Assembly: GCF_000208745.1 (NCBI RefSeq) | Contig: NC_030851.1 | Coordinates: forward strand, 8,819,604-8,883,603 | DNA length: 64,000 nucleotides | Reading direction: 5' to 3' | Source: Theobroma cacao | Lineage: Eukaryota > Streptophyta > Magnoliopsida > Malvales > Malvaceae | Shown here: positions 51,105 to 62,966 of the stretch, one piece after another | How positions within the stretch are numbered: the first letter of the stretch is position 1 | How the letters are laid out: every line of letters starts with the position of its first letter | Position numbers and translations under genes: made by a program | The notes under the pieces: model-generated | What the model saw: only the letters and a program-made list of their open reading frames with translations | Told to the model about the DNA's origin: nothing | Database searches by the model: none

Positions 51105-52330
51105 AGAAGATCTTTAGAAATTGTTCTATCCCTAATAAGCCGTAGACTATTACTTCTTGCCTAGAATATGTGGCTTTCCTTATGAGTGAACTTACTAGAG
51201 ACTAGACTTGTCAAAATGGGCCTAGCCCATTGGGTCAGTCTATTTTTATTAAATATGGGGTGAGTTGGGCTTGAAAATTTAAGCCCATATTAGAACTAGG
51301 CCTAAATGGGCCAGTCCATCAGATCAGTGGGTTGGGGTGGGCTAGGGCGGGCCAACCTTATGGGCAAAAAAAAAAAATTAATAATTTTATATATTTAACT
51401 ATATAAAATTGATAATTTAGTTACCAATGGTATTGCTTATTTTATATATTTTAATGTCTTTAATCTTTACTTGTCAAATTAATAATTTTAATTTAAATTA
51501 AAACTTATTATCTCTTTTTCTTTTATGGCAATGAATATTAGATGATAAATTGATAATGATTTAGACTTGAGCCATTCTTATCTAAACAAGATTTAAAAGT
51601 TTTGCTTGAGGATGATGATTAAGGAGGATATAAATGAGTCTTGAAGTTTTTATTATTTGGTTATATACTTATGTTTGTGGGATGATAGTTTGTGTTAAAG
51701 ATTTAAAATTTATTTATGTAATTTATTTGTTTATTTATATTTGATGTAATTTATTTGTTTGTAATATGTTTTTATTATTCAATTTATGGATTAAATCAAA
51801 GAACAATTTTATTGATAGAAAATTTGTTAGGTAAAATTATAAAAATGATTTTTTTTTTAAAATAAATGGGCTAGCCCAACCTGATCCATGGGCTAGCAAG
51901 GGGTGGGTTAGGTTGAGATTTTGATGGCCCATGTAAAAAATGGGCTGGCTTGGCCTAACCCATATTTTCTCAACCCACAAGGGCTTGGGCCGGGCTAGCC
52001 CATATTGACACCTCTACCAAAGACCAAGCAAGTAGATCCATCACTCTCACTTGTAACCTTTTTTATTCTTCTTCATCTTTTCCAATCTTATTTATTTGTT
52101 TCATGCTATCATGGGAAGATGTTTTAAGATTATTAAGATCTATTCTATAAGGCTACATAAGTTTTAGAAGATTGATTCTTACATAGAATAGGTGGTTTCC
52201 CCTATTAGTGAACTTACCAGAGACCAACCAAGTAGACACATCACTAGTCTAATGTTATCTTTTAATTACATGTTGTCATCGGAATGTGTTTGTAGATTAT
52301 TGAGATCTTTTATCGAGTTGCATAAGTGAT
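51105..52330. repeat. Degenerate tandem repeat with an element inserted in one unit
   Basis: Text such as AGTGAACTTAC(T/C)AGAGAC followed by CAAGCAAGTAGATCCATCAC (51186-51202 and 52021-52045) recurs intact at 52206-52250. ATTAAGATCTATTCTATAAG-like text recurs near 51105, 52130 and 52295. The unit is roughly 170 bp. Comparing copies shows where the hAT-like element inserted. Confidence 0.7.
51203..52016. mobile_element. hAT-like non-autonomous element
   Basis: 814 bp. The left end TAGACTTGTCAAAATGGGC matches the reverse complement of the right end, TAGAGGTGTCAATATGGGC, in 16 of 19 bases. The flanking 8-mers CTAGAGAC (51195-51202) and CCAAAGAC (52017-52024) each differ by one base from CCAGAGAC in the uninterrupted paralogous unit at 52213, so they are a diverged 8-bp target duplication. 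The subterminal zones are full of GGGCCAGCCC-like motifs. Non-coding. Confidence 0.85.
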
Positions 52331-54101
52331 GCTGCCTTTTTAGTGTTCTAAAATATTAGCAAGTTAAACATTGCTATTGATGCAAGATGACATCACTTGC
52401 AGTTCCATTGTAAAATTATCCTTAAAGCCATTATACTCTAAGATTAGAAGAGGGAAGGTGAAGGAATAAGGAGGAAGTTGCTATTGGCTTACTTTACCTG
52501 AAGAGAGTTTAAGTTGGGATTAGGCTAAAGTGGCCTTCATTGAAATGGTCCAAATTTAGGGGTTTTGTATTGGTTTTGTATTGGGATGTTGATATTCTTC
52601 ATGTTGCATTTTGAGCTTAAAATTTTGTAGTGCTATATAGTTTATGTCCCTGATTAATTATTTGTCTTGATGTAACAAAGATGCTTTATCAAAACCACTC
52701 TAAGTTTTTCATAGTTGTCTTCAGATACTCAAAGAATCTTGTATGTAAAAACTACGTTGTTAGATAAGTAATAAGGTGCAGTTTATCTTTCTGTAAAGCC
52801 AACAACAACTATAAATGTCAATCAATAAATAAACATTATATATTAATAGAGAAACAAAATACCGTTTGTCGCTTTATTATCTTGTCGAAGGTGGTGACGC
52901 AACGACATCGTGTTAAATAGTTTTCATGCTACATAAATTCTAAAATTACAGGCTCTCCATTCTTGTAAGTAAAATTTTGAAAAACAAAGAAAGTATTACT
53001 AGTGTAGTTGGTCTTAGGAGTAAGGCCATGGCCACCAGAATAACGCCTCAATAAGACAATAATCATAGAAAATGAACATGATATTTTGAGACAGACCCAA
53101 TTCCAAACCCATTCATACCATAAATAATATGTATGAATTGTAATTCACAAGTCACAACCTTCAACTTCTGTGCATCATGACTCTAATTTCCCTATTTAGT
53201 ACATACACACCCATATGAAATTTCAACATACCAAGCCATCAAATCAAATTTCAATTGGACCCATCCAAGGAAAATTGTACTTGTATGAATTTTCTAAAAG
53301 CCTAAATGTGGGGTGCTGAATACAACGGCTTCAAAATCCTCAAACTTCATCCGTGACTTCATTTCAACTATGACCAGTGGATGTCTCTTACTATCAAATT
53401 AAATGTCTATTTCAACTTTAGAAAAAGTCATAACTCGAAAGCAAATTTTCCTAGCCTTGACTATATGGACCCTTGAAGGAAAATTTACCCAAATTGATTC
53501 AAAATTATCAAATGTGAATTATCGGTATTTATAACCACGAGAAAAACTTTCCCAATATTTTCTTTACAGATTATATATGTTTAGTATTTTTTTTTGAAAA
53601 TTCAAAATATATTTATTATAGAAGGAACAATTATGCTTATCTAGAAAAAAACAAGATGATTTTGCCCTATTTTCCTTTAATTCGATAATAACATGTCAAA
53701 ATCCTTTCTTAAGAAATGATCTTACTTTCTATAAAAAAACAGCTCCCAACTATAAAAAAAGATCTCAAACCTAGAAAATCAATATGAACAGAACCTAGAC
53801 AATAGCCCTAATAAGAACAAGATACTTTAAAAACCCCCAGTCTGTATACATTAATGTTCTCTGATTTTTGACTTTTGACACAAACTATACAAAAGACATT
53901 GTAATAAACAATCACATTTAAACACCATGTTAGCCGAACCAACAACCTTAACAGCCACACCCAGGATAAAGACAGTCCACAAACAACATCCATATTAAGT
54001 CAACCATCTTAAAATCAGGTTGTCATCCATATATGTTCAGTATTAGAAGTCAGTACTCACCATAAAGTCAAATTCAATCAAACTTAGCTAAGAAAGCCAA
54101 T
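52331..54101. other. Intergenic; upstream of P450 copy 1
   Basis: No supported gene. Short frames on the minus strand (53808-53993) lack domains. The last 150 bases may hold remnants of the P450 promoter. Confidence 0.45.
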
Positions 54102-55797
54102 ATGGAAGATACCACAGTTGTTTACTCAACTCTTTCAACCATCATTTTGCTACTTTGTTTCAAGCTCTTGCTCAAACCAAGAGCTAGCAGCAAAAACCTC
54201 CCTCCAAGCCCACATTCCCTTCTAATTCTTGGCCACCTCCATCTTATAAAACCTCAAATCCACCGTTCCTTCCTAAACATTTCAAAAATATATGTTTGAA
54301 TAATCTCCCTTAGGTTTGGCTCTCACCTTGTGGTTTTGGTTTCATCACCATTAAGTGTCGATGAATGCTTCACCATAAACGACATTAATCTAGCCAACAA
54401 TCCCAAGTTCCTTGTAGACAAGCACTTGGAGTACAACTACACAATCATGACTGTCTCACCCTATGGTGATCTATTGGTGGAACCTTTGTCGCATCAGTGC
54501 CACGGAGATTTTATCATCAAACCACCTTAGCATGTTCCTAAGCATTAGGAAAGATGAAATTAGGCGATTTCTTCTAAAATTATGGCGTGATTCACATCAA
54601 GGCTTTGCAAAAGTAAAACTTAGATTGAGACTTATGAATTTGGCATTTAACAATATCACGAGAATGGTAGCTGGAAAGCAATATTATAAAGATGATGTAG
54701 CTAATGAGGGAGAGGCAAGGTAGTTTAACGAGCTTATAATAGAGGTTTTTGAATGTGTTGGATCTGCCAATCTAGGCGATTTTGTGCCCATTTTGAATTA
54801 GATCGATGGATACGAGAAAAGACTGCAAAGGTTTGGTGTTACTTTAAATGGATTTTTGCAAGGATTGATTGATGAACATTGAAGAAAACATATGGGAAAC
54901 ATTATGATTGATCATCTACTCTCTTTACAAGAATCACAACCTAACTATTATACTGATCAGATCATCGAAGGACTTATACTGGTTAGTTGAATTCATTCTT
55001 CTAATTATTTGTTTGAATTCTCCTAGTTTATTTTGATATGCTTGTTGCATCATTATTGAGTCTTAAAAAAGTTGAAATACGTACGTCCTTGTCAGCTTGT
55101 TTTTGCTCATTCAACTTAATTATTAAGAGGTTACATCTACCCAGCTTTTCCCTAGAGCTATATGAAATGACCATTTTGAAGAAACAAAGTACTTTGATTA
55201 ACTTAACGAAATCAATTTGTGCTGCAGACTATGGTGTTTGGAGGAACTGACTTATTTGCAATTACATTAGAATGAGCATTGTCTGCTTTGCTTAATCATC
55301 CCGATGTGCTGAAAAGGCTAGAGCTGAATTGGATGCTAAAGTTAGCTAAGAAAACTTGATTAATGAACTACACATTTCTCAGCTACCTTATCTTCAAAAT
55401 ATCATATCTGAGACCCTTTGACTGTTTCCTACTACTCCTCTTCTGGTTTCACTTTTGGCATCTGAGGACTGTACTATTAATGGATACCATGTACCACATC
55501 GTAATGGTCAATGCATGGGCTAGACACAGGGATCCAAAGTTCTGGAATGACCCATTAAATTTTAAGCTTAAAAGGTTTGAGAATGTAGAAACAGAAAGTT
55601 ACAAGTACAAGTTATTGCCTTTTAGAGTTGGAAAGAGGTCTTGTCTTGGGAAAAATCTATTTCGATGTATGGTGAGCTTGACCTTGGGGTCATTGATCCA
55701 GTGCTTTGAGTGGAAGCAAGTTAGTGAAGAAGTAATTGACATGGCTGAAGGAGATGGACTCATCATGCCAAAGGTTAAGCCATTAGTGGTCAAGTGA
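54102..55797 (+). pseudogene. CYP81-like cytochrome P450 pseudogene, copy 1
   Basis: Two exons (54102-54981 and 55228-55797) with a 246-bp intron at the usual CYP81 position. N-terminal anchor MEDTTVVYSTLSTIILLL, then NLPPSP and ILGHLHLIKP, as in CYP81 enzymes (ER-bound hydroxylases of phenolics and other secondary metabolites). Lesions include stops at 54297-54299 and 54721-54723, a 1-bp insertion near 54470 in the region DHWR, further stops near 54800 and 54880, a TGA at 55273-55275 where Trp is expected in [12 protein letters not shown], and loss of Arg in the ExxR motif. The I-helix reads FGGTDL. The haem-binding motif FRVGKRSCLG is intact. Confidence 0.85.
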
Positions 55798-55888
55798 AAA
55801 GCTCACCTTATCATGAACATAATTTTCAATGAAGATACTTAAAATGCCCATTGCCACTGTATTTATGATGTTTTAGATACTAATAGTA

Positions 55889-55895
55889 ATTATTA

Positions 55896-55927
<32 letters not shown>
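55889..55927. repeat. (ATT)n microsatellite
   Basis: About 39 bp of near-perfect ATT trinucleotides just after P450 copy 1. Confidence 0.9.
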
Positions 55928-55989
55928 TTGAAAGGTACTAGTAGTAATAATTGTAATGCATTTTATATGTTTTGTTATAAGATTGAATT

Positions 55990-57820
55990 TTCATTATATT
56001 TGTCTAATGTTTGATACAAGAATATATATATATGAAGGATTGGGTATCTTTTCACTTTGTCACAAGAATTTGGCTCTCCTAGGTAATTGGTGATGGTGAT
56101 ATGGTAATAAAGAAAATGCTCTCTAGTGCAAATTAATATTAGAGAAGTATGGCCCAAGCTTAACTTCATGGTTGCCTTCGACATCTAACCCCAGTAGAAT
56201 GTCCATGATGTGGCGTAACATTGCCAAACTCCCTTCTTGTAGTGGCTTACAGAACTTGGTTGGCTTTGATGCTTGTAGATGGTTTATTAGTAATGGTGCC
56301 ATTGTATATTTTTGGATGGACACATGGCTTCTTGACAATGTGCCATTATGCTAATAGCATTTGTGTCTTTTCTCTTTAGCTGTGGATAAAGAGGTAAGAG
56401 TTCTTGACATAATTAACAATGGCATTTGGACAATTCCATTTAGACGAGCACTTTATTCTTAGGAGAGAAACATTTAATGAACTCCTCCAAATGTTGGCAA
56501 GGATTATGTTAGTCTCGAATAAAATGGACAAACTCATATGGAGACATGATCCTCAAGAGACCTTCACAGTGAAATCTTTTTGTTCACACCTTGATTCGAG
56601 TGACAATGACCAAAATGTATGGTTCTCATCTTTGTGGCAAATTTTTATCCCCTTAAGGTGTAATGCTTCCTTTGGTTAGTAGTTCTTGATTCCATTCCCA
56701 CAAAATGCTTTCTACATTCAAGAGGCTTCAATTTCAATAGTGATTAGATACGATGTGTGTGGTGTGGGTTAAAGGAGGAGTCATGTACTCATATTCTTCT
56801 ACTTGCAAGTTCAGTTGGATTGTATGGTGCTTTGTACTTTAATGGTGAAAGCTTTCATGGGTCAACCCTTGTTCGATACCTTCTTTTTTACAATCTTGGG
56901 CTAATAATGCTTTCTCAAGGATCTTACGCCCAAGGTGGATGATTGTCTGTGGAGCAACCTTATGGTCGTTATGGCTTGCATGCAATGAGTCCATTTTCAA
57001 CAATAAGGTATGGAATGGTACTTAAATATTTTTTTCTTATTAAGACTTGCTCTATGTTTTGGATCTCATCCTTGTGAGGGTAAGTCCTCAATTGATGATA
57101 TTGGATGGTACATGGATCCATGGTGTTCTAACACAAGAAGAATACCATTGCATAACAGATTTGGTATTCCATGGCAGCCCCGAGGTGAAGGGGAGTTCAA
57201 ATTTAATATTGATGGTTCTGCTAAAGGTAAACCTGGGCAAGCAAGATGTGGTGGAGTGCTTCGAAACTCTGATGGATATGTTGTTGGGGTATTTTGTGGG
57301 CCTTTAGGCATCCAAGATTCGAACTATGTAGAGATTATGGAAATTTTGCATGCTCTTAGATTTTTTTGATCCTTTCTTTTTGTAGAAGCTAATTTAATTG
57401 TTGAATATAACTCTATGGTGGCTTTATCTTAAGTGAACAATATTGATCAAAACCCATGGGATAAATGGTCCATTTTCACTGAGATTGATGTCTTAAAGTA
57501 GATGATTGTTATGGTCACATTTATGCATACCTTGAGAGAGGCCAACTTCGCATATCTTTTAGCAAAATTGAGTATGGATAAGGCATTTACATTTTCAGCT
57601 TGGTGGTGATACGTATGCACTGTTTTGCTTGAGTATTTGTGCTATGATGTATGGTAGTCCTTTTCTGTGGTGATCCTATGTATGCTTATGTGTAGGGGTT
57701 TGTAAGCTAAAATGATATGGCTCTCTAGGTGATTTTGGAGGCATTTTCTACTCATAGGACCCCATGAGTTTCCCATGTACTGTCTTTAAATGTTATTAAT
57801 AAAATTCTTATGATTGGCTG
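55990..57820 (+). pseudogene. LINE ORF2 3' fragment (zinc-binding and RNase H)
   Basis: A 5'-truncated non-LTR retrotransposon relic. At 56130-56350 it reads SMMWRNIAKLP and then WFISNGAIVYFWMDTWLLD, the block after plant LINE reverse transcriptases. At 56500-56680 KLIWRHDPQETFTVKSF is the zf-RVT zinc-binding region. At 57010-57369 FKFNIDGSAKGKPGQARCGG, VLRNSDGYVVG and EIMEILHALRF are an RNase H (RVT_3) domain with DGSA retaining the first catalytic Asp. Stops and frame changes separate the blocks. AATAAA lies near 57799 and (TA)n at 57826-57845, close to the probable 3' end. Confidence 0.8.
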
Positions 57821-58835
57821 AGCAATATATATATATATATATATTACATCAGGGTAGAATTTTGTAACTCTTTTGATTCTAACTATATAGAAATTTGAAA
57901 AATTAGAATTGCATCTAATAAGGAGAGGTGAGTTTAGTTGGTATAGCAGGCTAAAACCACCTCACATGTGATCAAAAGGATTTCTATGTTTTCTGAGGGA
58001 ACTGATGATTTTGCTTCGTCAATTGCGATTTTAAATTTTTTTCCTTTTTCCTTTTTTTTATAATATCTTTTTTTTTAGTTTGAAAAAAAATATATTCGAA
58101 TACTATTCTTTTCAAATAAGGATATCTTTAAGTATAAGATTTTATAGACAATACTCCAACATTTCTTTTAGTACAAGATGACAGCCGAGGGCCTTTTCAA
58201 ACAGAATGGACATATTGTTGGGCCTAGCTCAATCCTTGTACTGAACTAGTTGGGTTGAGTGGCCAATCGGACCGATGCCCACATGTTATGAAGTTTTGAA
58301 AGCGATGCTGACAAGTGAAAATAGACCCATGGCACTAGGCCGTTGTAGGTTTATGCAATCTATTCGAAGCAAGTGTGTGCATGTTGGGTAAACGAAAATA
58401 GAGAATACTAAGCGCCCTTTCATTAATTTGTTTAAATTCCAGACCTACTGGTTTTGGATCTTAAAAGGAAAAACGACTGATGGTTTTGGAAGGATACAAG
58501 TATAAAACAGTTAGGCTCTAACATAGTTTTTTAACAAAGAATAGTATGCGTGCTTCATCAACTCTATTAGTATTAGTTGAACAATCCTCTTTGAATTGAC
58601 AGGTAGCCTCCAAAGCTATTGCATTCCCAACAACATGAATTTCGTCGATGCTGATTATCTTTCTTCTTCCTAGCTGTTCTTCTTACAAAGAAACAAAGTG
58701 TACATTTGTTTTTTTTCTTTTCAGTGATGCATGTGCTGACGCAAAACACCTTTAATGAGACATTGCATCATGCAACACCTCACTATATCCATTACCAAAG
58801 GTCAATAATTAATAACGCGGTGTGTGTGCGCTTAT
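57821..58835. other. Intergenic, no gene seen
   Basis: Starts with (TA)n at 57826-57845. No coding similarity on either strand. Confidence 0.45.
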
Positions 58836-59922
58836 AGCATGTTTGGTTGGAGCTATTCCCCCTTTATTCCCAAGGAATTTTGGTTCCTTTATTTGGTTGA
58901 GAAATAGTCCAAGGAATAGCCATTCCATAGGAATGACTATTATCCAAAATCCTCCAAAACTAAGGAATAGCTAATACCACCCTCCTCTATGGTATTAGCT
59001 ATTCCATGGTTAAGGAATAAATTCAAAAAATAATAAAGACTAAAAAACCTTTTACAAGTTTGAAAAATTACAACTTTATTTGTCTAAAATATTATTTTTC
59101 TCTCTCATTCTCTTCTCTTTTGATTCCAATTTTTAATAAAAATTAATATTTAAATTATCAATTATTAATAAAATAAATTATAATTTTTACTTTTAATAAA
59201 CAAATAAATTAAAAATAAATAAGCATAATATCATTTAAATTATATAAAAATATTAATAATTAAATAATCAATTATTAATATTTTAAATCAATTACNNNNN
59301 NNNNNNNNNNNNNNNNNNNNNNNNNNNNNNNNNNNNNNNNNNNNNNNNNNNNNNNNNNNNNNNNNNNNNNNNNNNNNNNNNNNNNNNNTATTATTAATAT
59401 TTTAAATAAATAATCAATTATTAATTTTTAAAAATAAAATAAAATAAAATAATTGATCACAATAATATTTAAATTAAATTAAATATTAATATTTTAAAAT
59501 ATAAATAATTAAATTATAAATAAAATAATAATATTTAAAATATCAATTATTAACATTTTAAATAAATTATCAATTATTAATATTTTAAAAAATAAGATAA
59601 ATATTAATCATAATAATATTTAAATTAAATAAAATATTAATATTTAAATTATTAATTATTAATATTTTAATTAAATTCTAGATTATAAATATTTAAAAAA
59701 TCTAATAAAAATAAATAGTTATATAAATAATAAATGGTGTTTTTGTCTTTTTATTTTTTATTTTTAAATTATTATTACCAACCAAACACTACAATAAATC
59801 ATAATAATTATTCTTATTTTATTTCTTTTATTGTACCAAGCTAAATAATAATTATTTTATTTTATTTTTGCATAATAACTATTATATTTTATTTTTATTT
59901 ATTCCGCCAACTAAACGTATCC
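58836..59922. mobile_element. MITE related to the one at 1596-2345
   Basis: About 1.09 kb. The left end TAGCATGTTTGGTTGG and the reverse complement of the right end (GGATACGTTTAGTTGG) are similar. The subterminal part contains repeated ATTCC/GGAATAG text as in the first MITE. The core is almost pure A/T. TTA precedes the left end and TCA follows the right end, a possible mutated 3-bp duplication. The core includes the 93-base N gap, so true length is unknown. Confidence 0.55.
59296..59388. other. Assembly gap (93 N)
   Basis: A run of N inside AT-rich repeat. Nothing can be read here. Confidence 1.
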
Positions 59923-60136
59923 TCAAGATTTAAAACAAAGCTGCGATTTTACCTTTTCTCTTGGTGCATGTCAATGTTCAAACAAAATAATTTCGTGGAG
60001 AATAAAATATAATTTTCCTGGAGAAGAATTTGGCCAATGATAACTAATGTCAAAACGAGGCAATCAGCCATTAAAACCACGAAACTAGAATCTGCTACTC
60101 ATTAGCTTCTTGCCCAATACGTCCAGCAAAACCTGA

Positions 60137-60152
60137 CGCCTATATATATATA
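60137..60152 (+). promoter_or_regulatory. Probable TATA region of P450 copy 2
   Basis: CCTATATATATATAT about 65 bp before the P450 copy 2 ATG, with an ATACATGCAAAACC leader. Position and sequence fit a plant core promoter, though (TA)n alone is weak evidence. Confidence 0.4.
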
Positions 60153-60208
60153 TCATACATGCAAAACCGAAACATGACAAGTCACCACGAAATTGAACTT
60201 CGTCAGCT

Positions 60209-62563
60209 ATGGAAGACGTAACAGTCCTGTACTCAGCTCTGTCAGCCATTCTATTACTCGTTTCTTTCAACTTTTTGTTCAAGTCAAAAGCAGGCAACAA
60301 AAACCTCCCCCTACCCCCAACTTCTATTCCTATTCTTGGCCACCTCCATCTCATAAAACTGCCTGTTCATCTCGCGTTCCTCGACCTTTCTAAAAAACAC
60401 GGTCCAATAATGTCCCTCAAGTTGGATCTCGCCTAGTGGTCATTTTTTCATCGCCATCAGCTGTTGAAGAATTCTTCACCAAGAATGACATTGTTCTGGC
60501 TAACCGTCTACAGTTACTGATGGGCAAGCACTTGGGCTACAACCACACAAACATTGTGGCCTCACCCTACGATGACCATTGGCGCATCCTTCGTTGCATC
60601 AGCGCCATTGAAATCTTCTCGTTAACCCGCCTTAATATGTTCACCAATGTTAGAAAAGATGAAATCAGGCAGTTGTTGGAAAAACTATCTCGCAATTCGC
60701 TTCAAGACTTTGCCAAAGTAGAGCTTAAGTCAGCACTTTGAGATTTGACGTTTAACAATATCATAAGAATGGTAGCAGGGAAGCGGTATTATGGGGAGGA
60801 TGTGGCTGATGAGGAAGAGGCAAGGCAAGTTATGGAGCTTATAGCAGAGGTTTTTGAGTATAGTGGAGCAACCAATGCAGGGGATTTTGTGCCCATATTC
60901 AATTGGATTAATGGGAATTACGAAAAGAAAGTGAAAGGGCTTGCTAAGACGATGGATGGGCTTTTGCAAAGAGTGATTGATGATAGTCGAAGCAAGCAAG
61001 AAGGAAACACTATGATTGATCATCTACTTCCTTTGCAAAAATCACAACCTCAATACTACACTGATCAGATAATCAAAGGGCTTATACTGGTTAGATCAAT
61101 TCATTCGTCTTTGGCTATCTTTATTTATTACTAATTATATCCTCTTTTCTCTTTCGATATAAACGTGCGCATGTCCCCATCATATTACTTGTGAAAAAGA
61201 AGTACAAGTACTCCCGATTAATAATCATGAGGTCAAACTTGAAATAGACGTAAAACAAACGAAAAAAATAACTCTACTTCGAAGAAAAGCAAGCATATAT
61301 ATATATATATATATGTATAGTTAAATCAAGGTAGGCTTGAAAATGGACAGAGTCAGCAATTTTATACAGTGATTATCAACCTAAAACCAATATCTAAATA
61401 TTGTAACCCAGAAAAATATGTACATTTCATTAATTGATGAATATATTTGCACTAGATCATTGAAAAACGTATATATAAATTAATTATTTAACAGAGATTA
61501 AAGCTTAATAGGAATATAAGACAGAGAAAAAGATAGGAATGCTTTATTTCTTCTTTTGAAAGGAAAAAGTTGGTTTAGTCTAAGTTTATTTCTTTCTTTA
61601 TTTCCATTATGCATTTAATTTAATAATGTTTTTTAGTTTTCAGTTTTTCGAAATAAAAGTCTATAGTTACTATATATAACTTTTTTATTTTGGCTCCAGC
61701 GATTCACCAAAAGAAAGGGGGCAATCGAATATTCTTTTTCATTGCATTTAATATGTTGCAAATTTAAAATAAAAAAATCATAATGTCAAATGAATTAATG
61801 AACATAAAATTTTTCGGAGTCATAAGATCCTGTCCATATCCCCTTGAACCCCACACCATTGCAAATTATTACTACATTAATTGATATAAGTTGCCTTCAC
61901 GTATCCATATTGCTTATATTTCTAGTGTATATGAATTTGGCCATGGTGCAGGTTTTAGTGCGTGCAGGAACTGACACAACTGCAGCACATTAGAATGAGC
62001 ATTGTCTGCTTTGCTTAATCACCCTGGTGTGTTAAAGAAGGCTAGAGATGAATTGGATGCTAAAGTTGGTGAAGAAATCTTGATTGATGAACAACACATC
62101 TCTAACTTACCTTACCTTCAAAATATCATATCCGAGACTTCCCGATTATATCCAGCTGCTCCACTGTTAGTTCTGCACATGGCATCTCATGACTGAACCA
62201 TTGCTGAATACGATGTGCCCCGTAATACAATTGTATTAATAAATGCATGGGCCATAGGGATCCAAACTCGTGGGATGAGCTACTCATTTTTAAACCTGAA
62301 AGGTTTGAGAATGGGGAAACAAAGAGCCACAAGTTCATGCCGTTTGGGTTGGGAAGGAGGGGTGTCCAGGGGCAAGTCATGCCCAGTGTGTGCTGGGCTT
62401 GGCCTTGGGTTCTTTGATTCAGTGCTTTGACTGGAAGAGAGTCGGTAATGAAGAAATTGACATGACTGAAGGACATGAGTTGACAACGCCCAAAGCTCAA
62501 CCATTAGTGGCCATGTGCAGAGCTCACCCAATCATGAACAAGGTTCTAGCTGATGCTATTTAA
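60209..62563 (+). pseudogene. CYP81-like cytochrome P450 pseudogene, copy 2
   Basis: Exons 60209-61089 and 61952-62563, intron 862 bp. Better preserved than copy 1: anchor MEDVTVLYSALSAILLLV, NLPLPPTSIPILGHLHLIK, SPYDDHWRILR, I-helix RAGTDTTAA, ExxR region [11 protein letters not shown]. Lesions: a 1-bp deletion near 60425 giving TAG at 60434-60436, TGA at 60739-60741, a small frameshift near 61985, TGA at 61996-61998 at the same Trp position as in copy 1, TGA at 62194-62196, and a 1-bp loss in the haem-binding region near 62350, after which the other frame reads CPGASHAQC. The C-terminus ends at TAA 62561-62563. Tandem partner of copy 1. Confidence 0.88.
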
Positions 62564-62966
62564 AATGTTTTCTTGTACAAATGTCTTCTTCTTGATTTAT
62601 TTTAGTGACATTTTGTGTCAATACTTCAAAATTTAGGTATATATTGTGTTCAATAGATTATCATTTTATAATCATAATTTTAATAAAGTTTAGTTACTTC
62701 TTTTGGGCAAGATTCGACTGTAGGAATAAATAATCTCACTGAGCCTACTTTAGGCCTGATTTTACAATTGTTACACTGAATTTTTTTATTTAAAAATAGG
62801 ATTCAAAACATTCAAAATTTTTATCAACACAGATGTATGTATATTATTTTTTTAATTTAAAAACTAAATTCAAATCTTCGCTTTTCTCTAATTTTTTTTT
62901 AAATTATTGCATTAAATTTAGCATTAATATCTCTTCAGGCACATGATAAAGGAAATACACTAGAAT
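62564..62966. other. Intergenic, no gene seen
   Basis: Probable 3' UTR remnant of P450 copy 2, then AT-rich sequence up to the LINE relic. Confidence 0.4.

Noticed and set aside
60085..60354. 89-codon minus frame over the P450 start
   Set aside because: Antisense of a clear CYP81 N-terminus.
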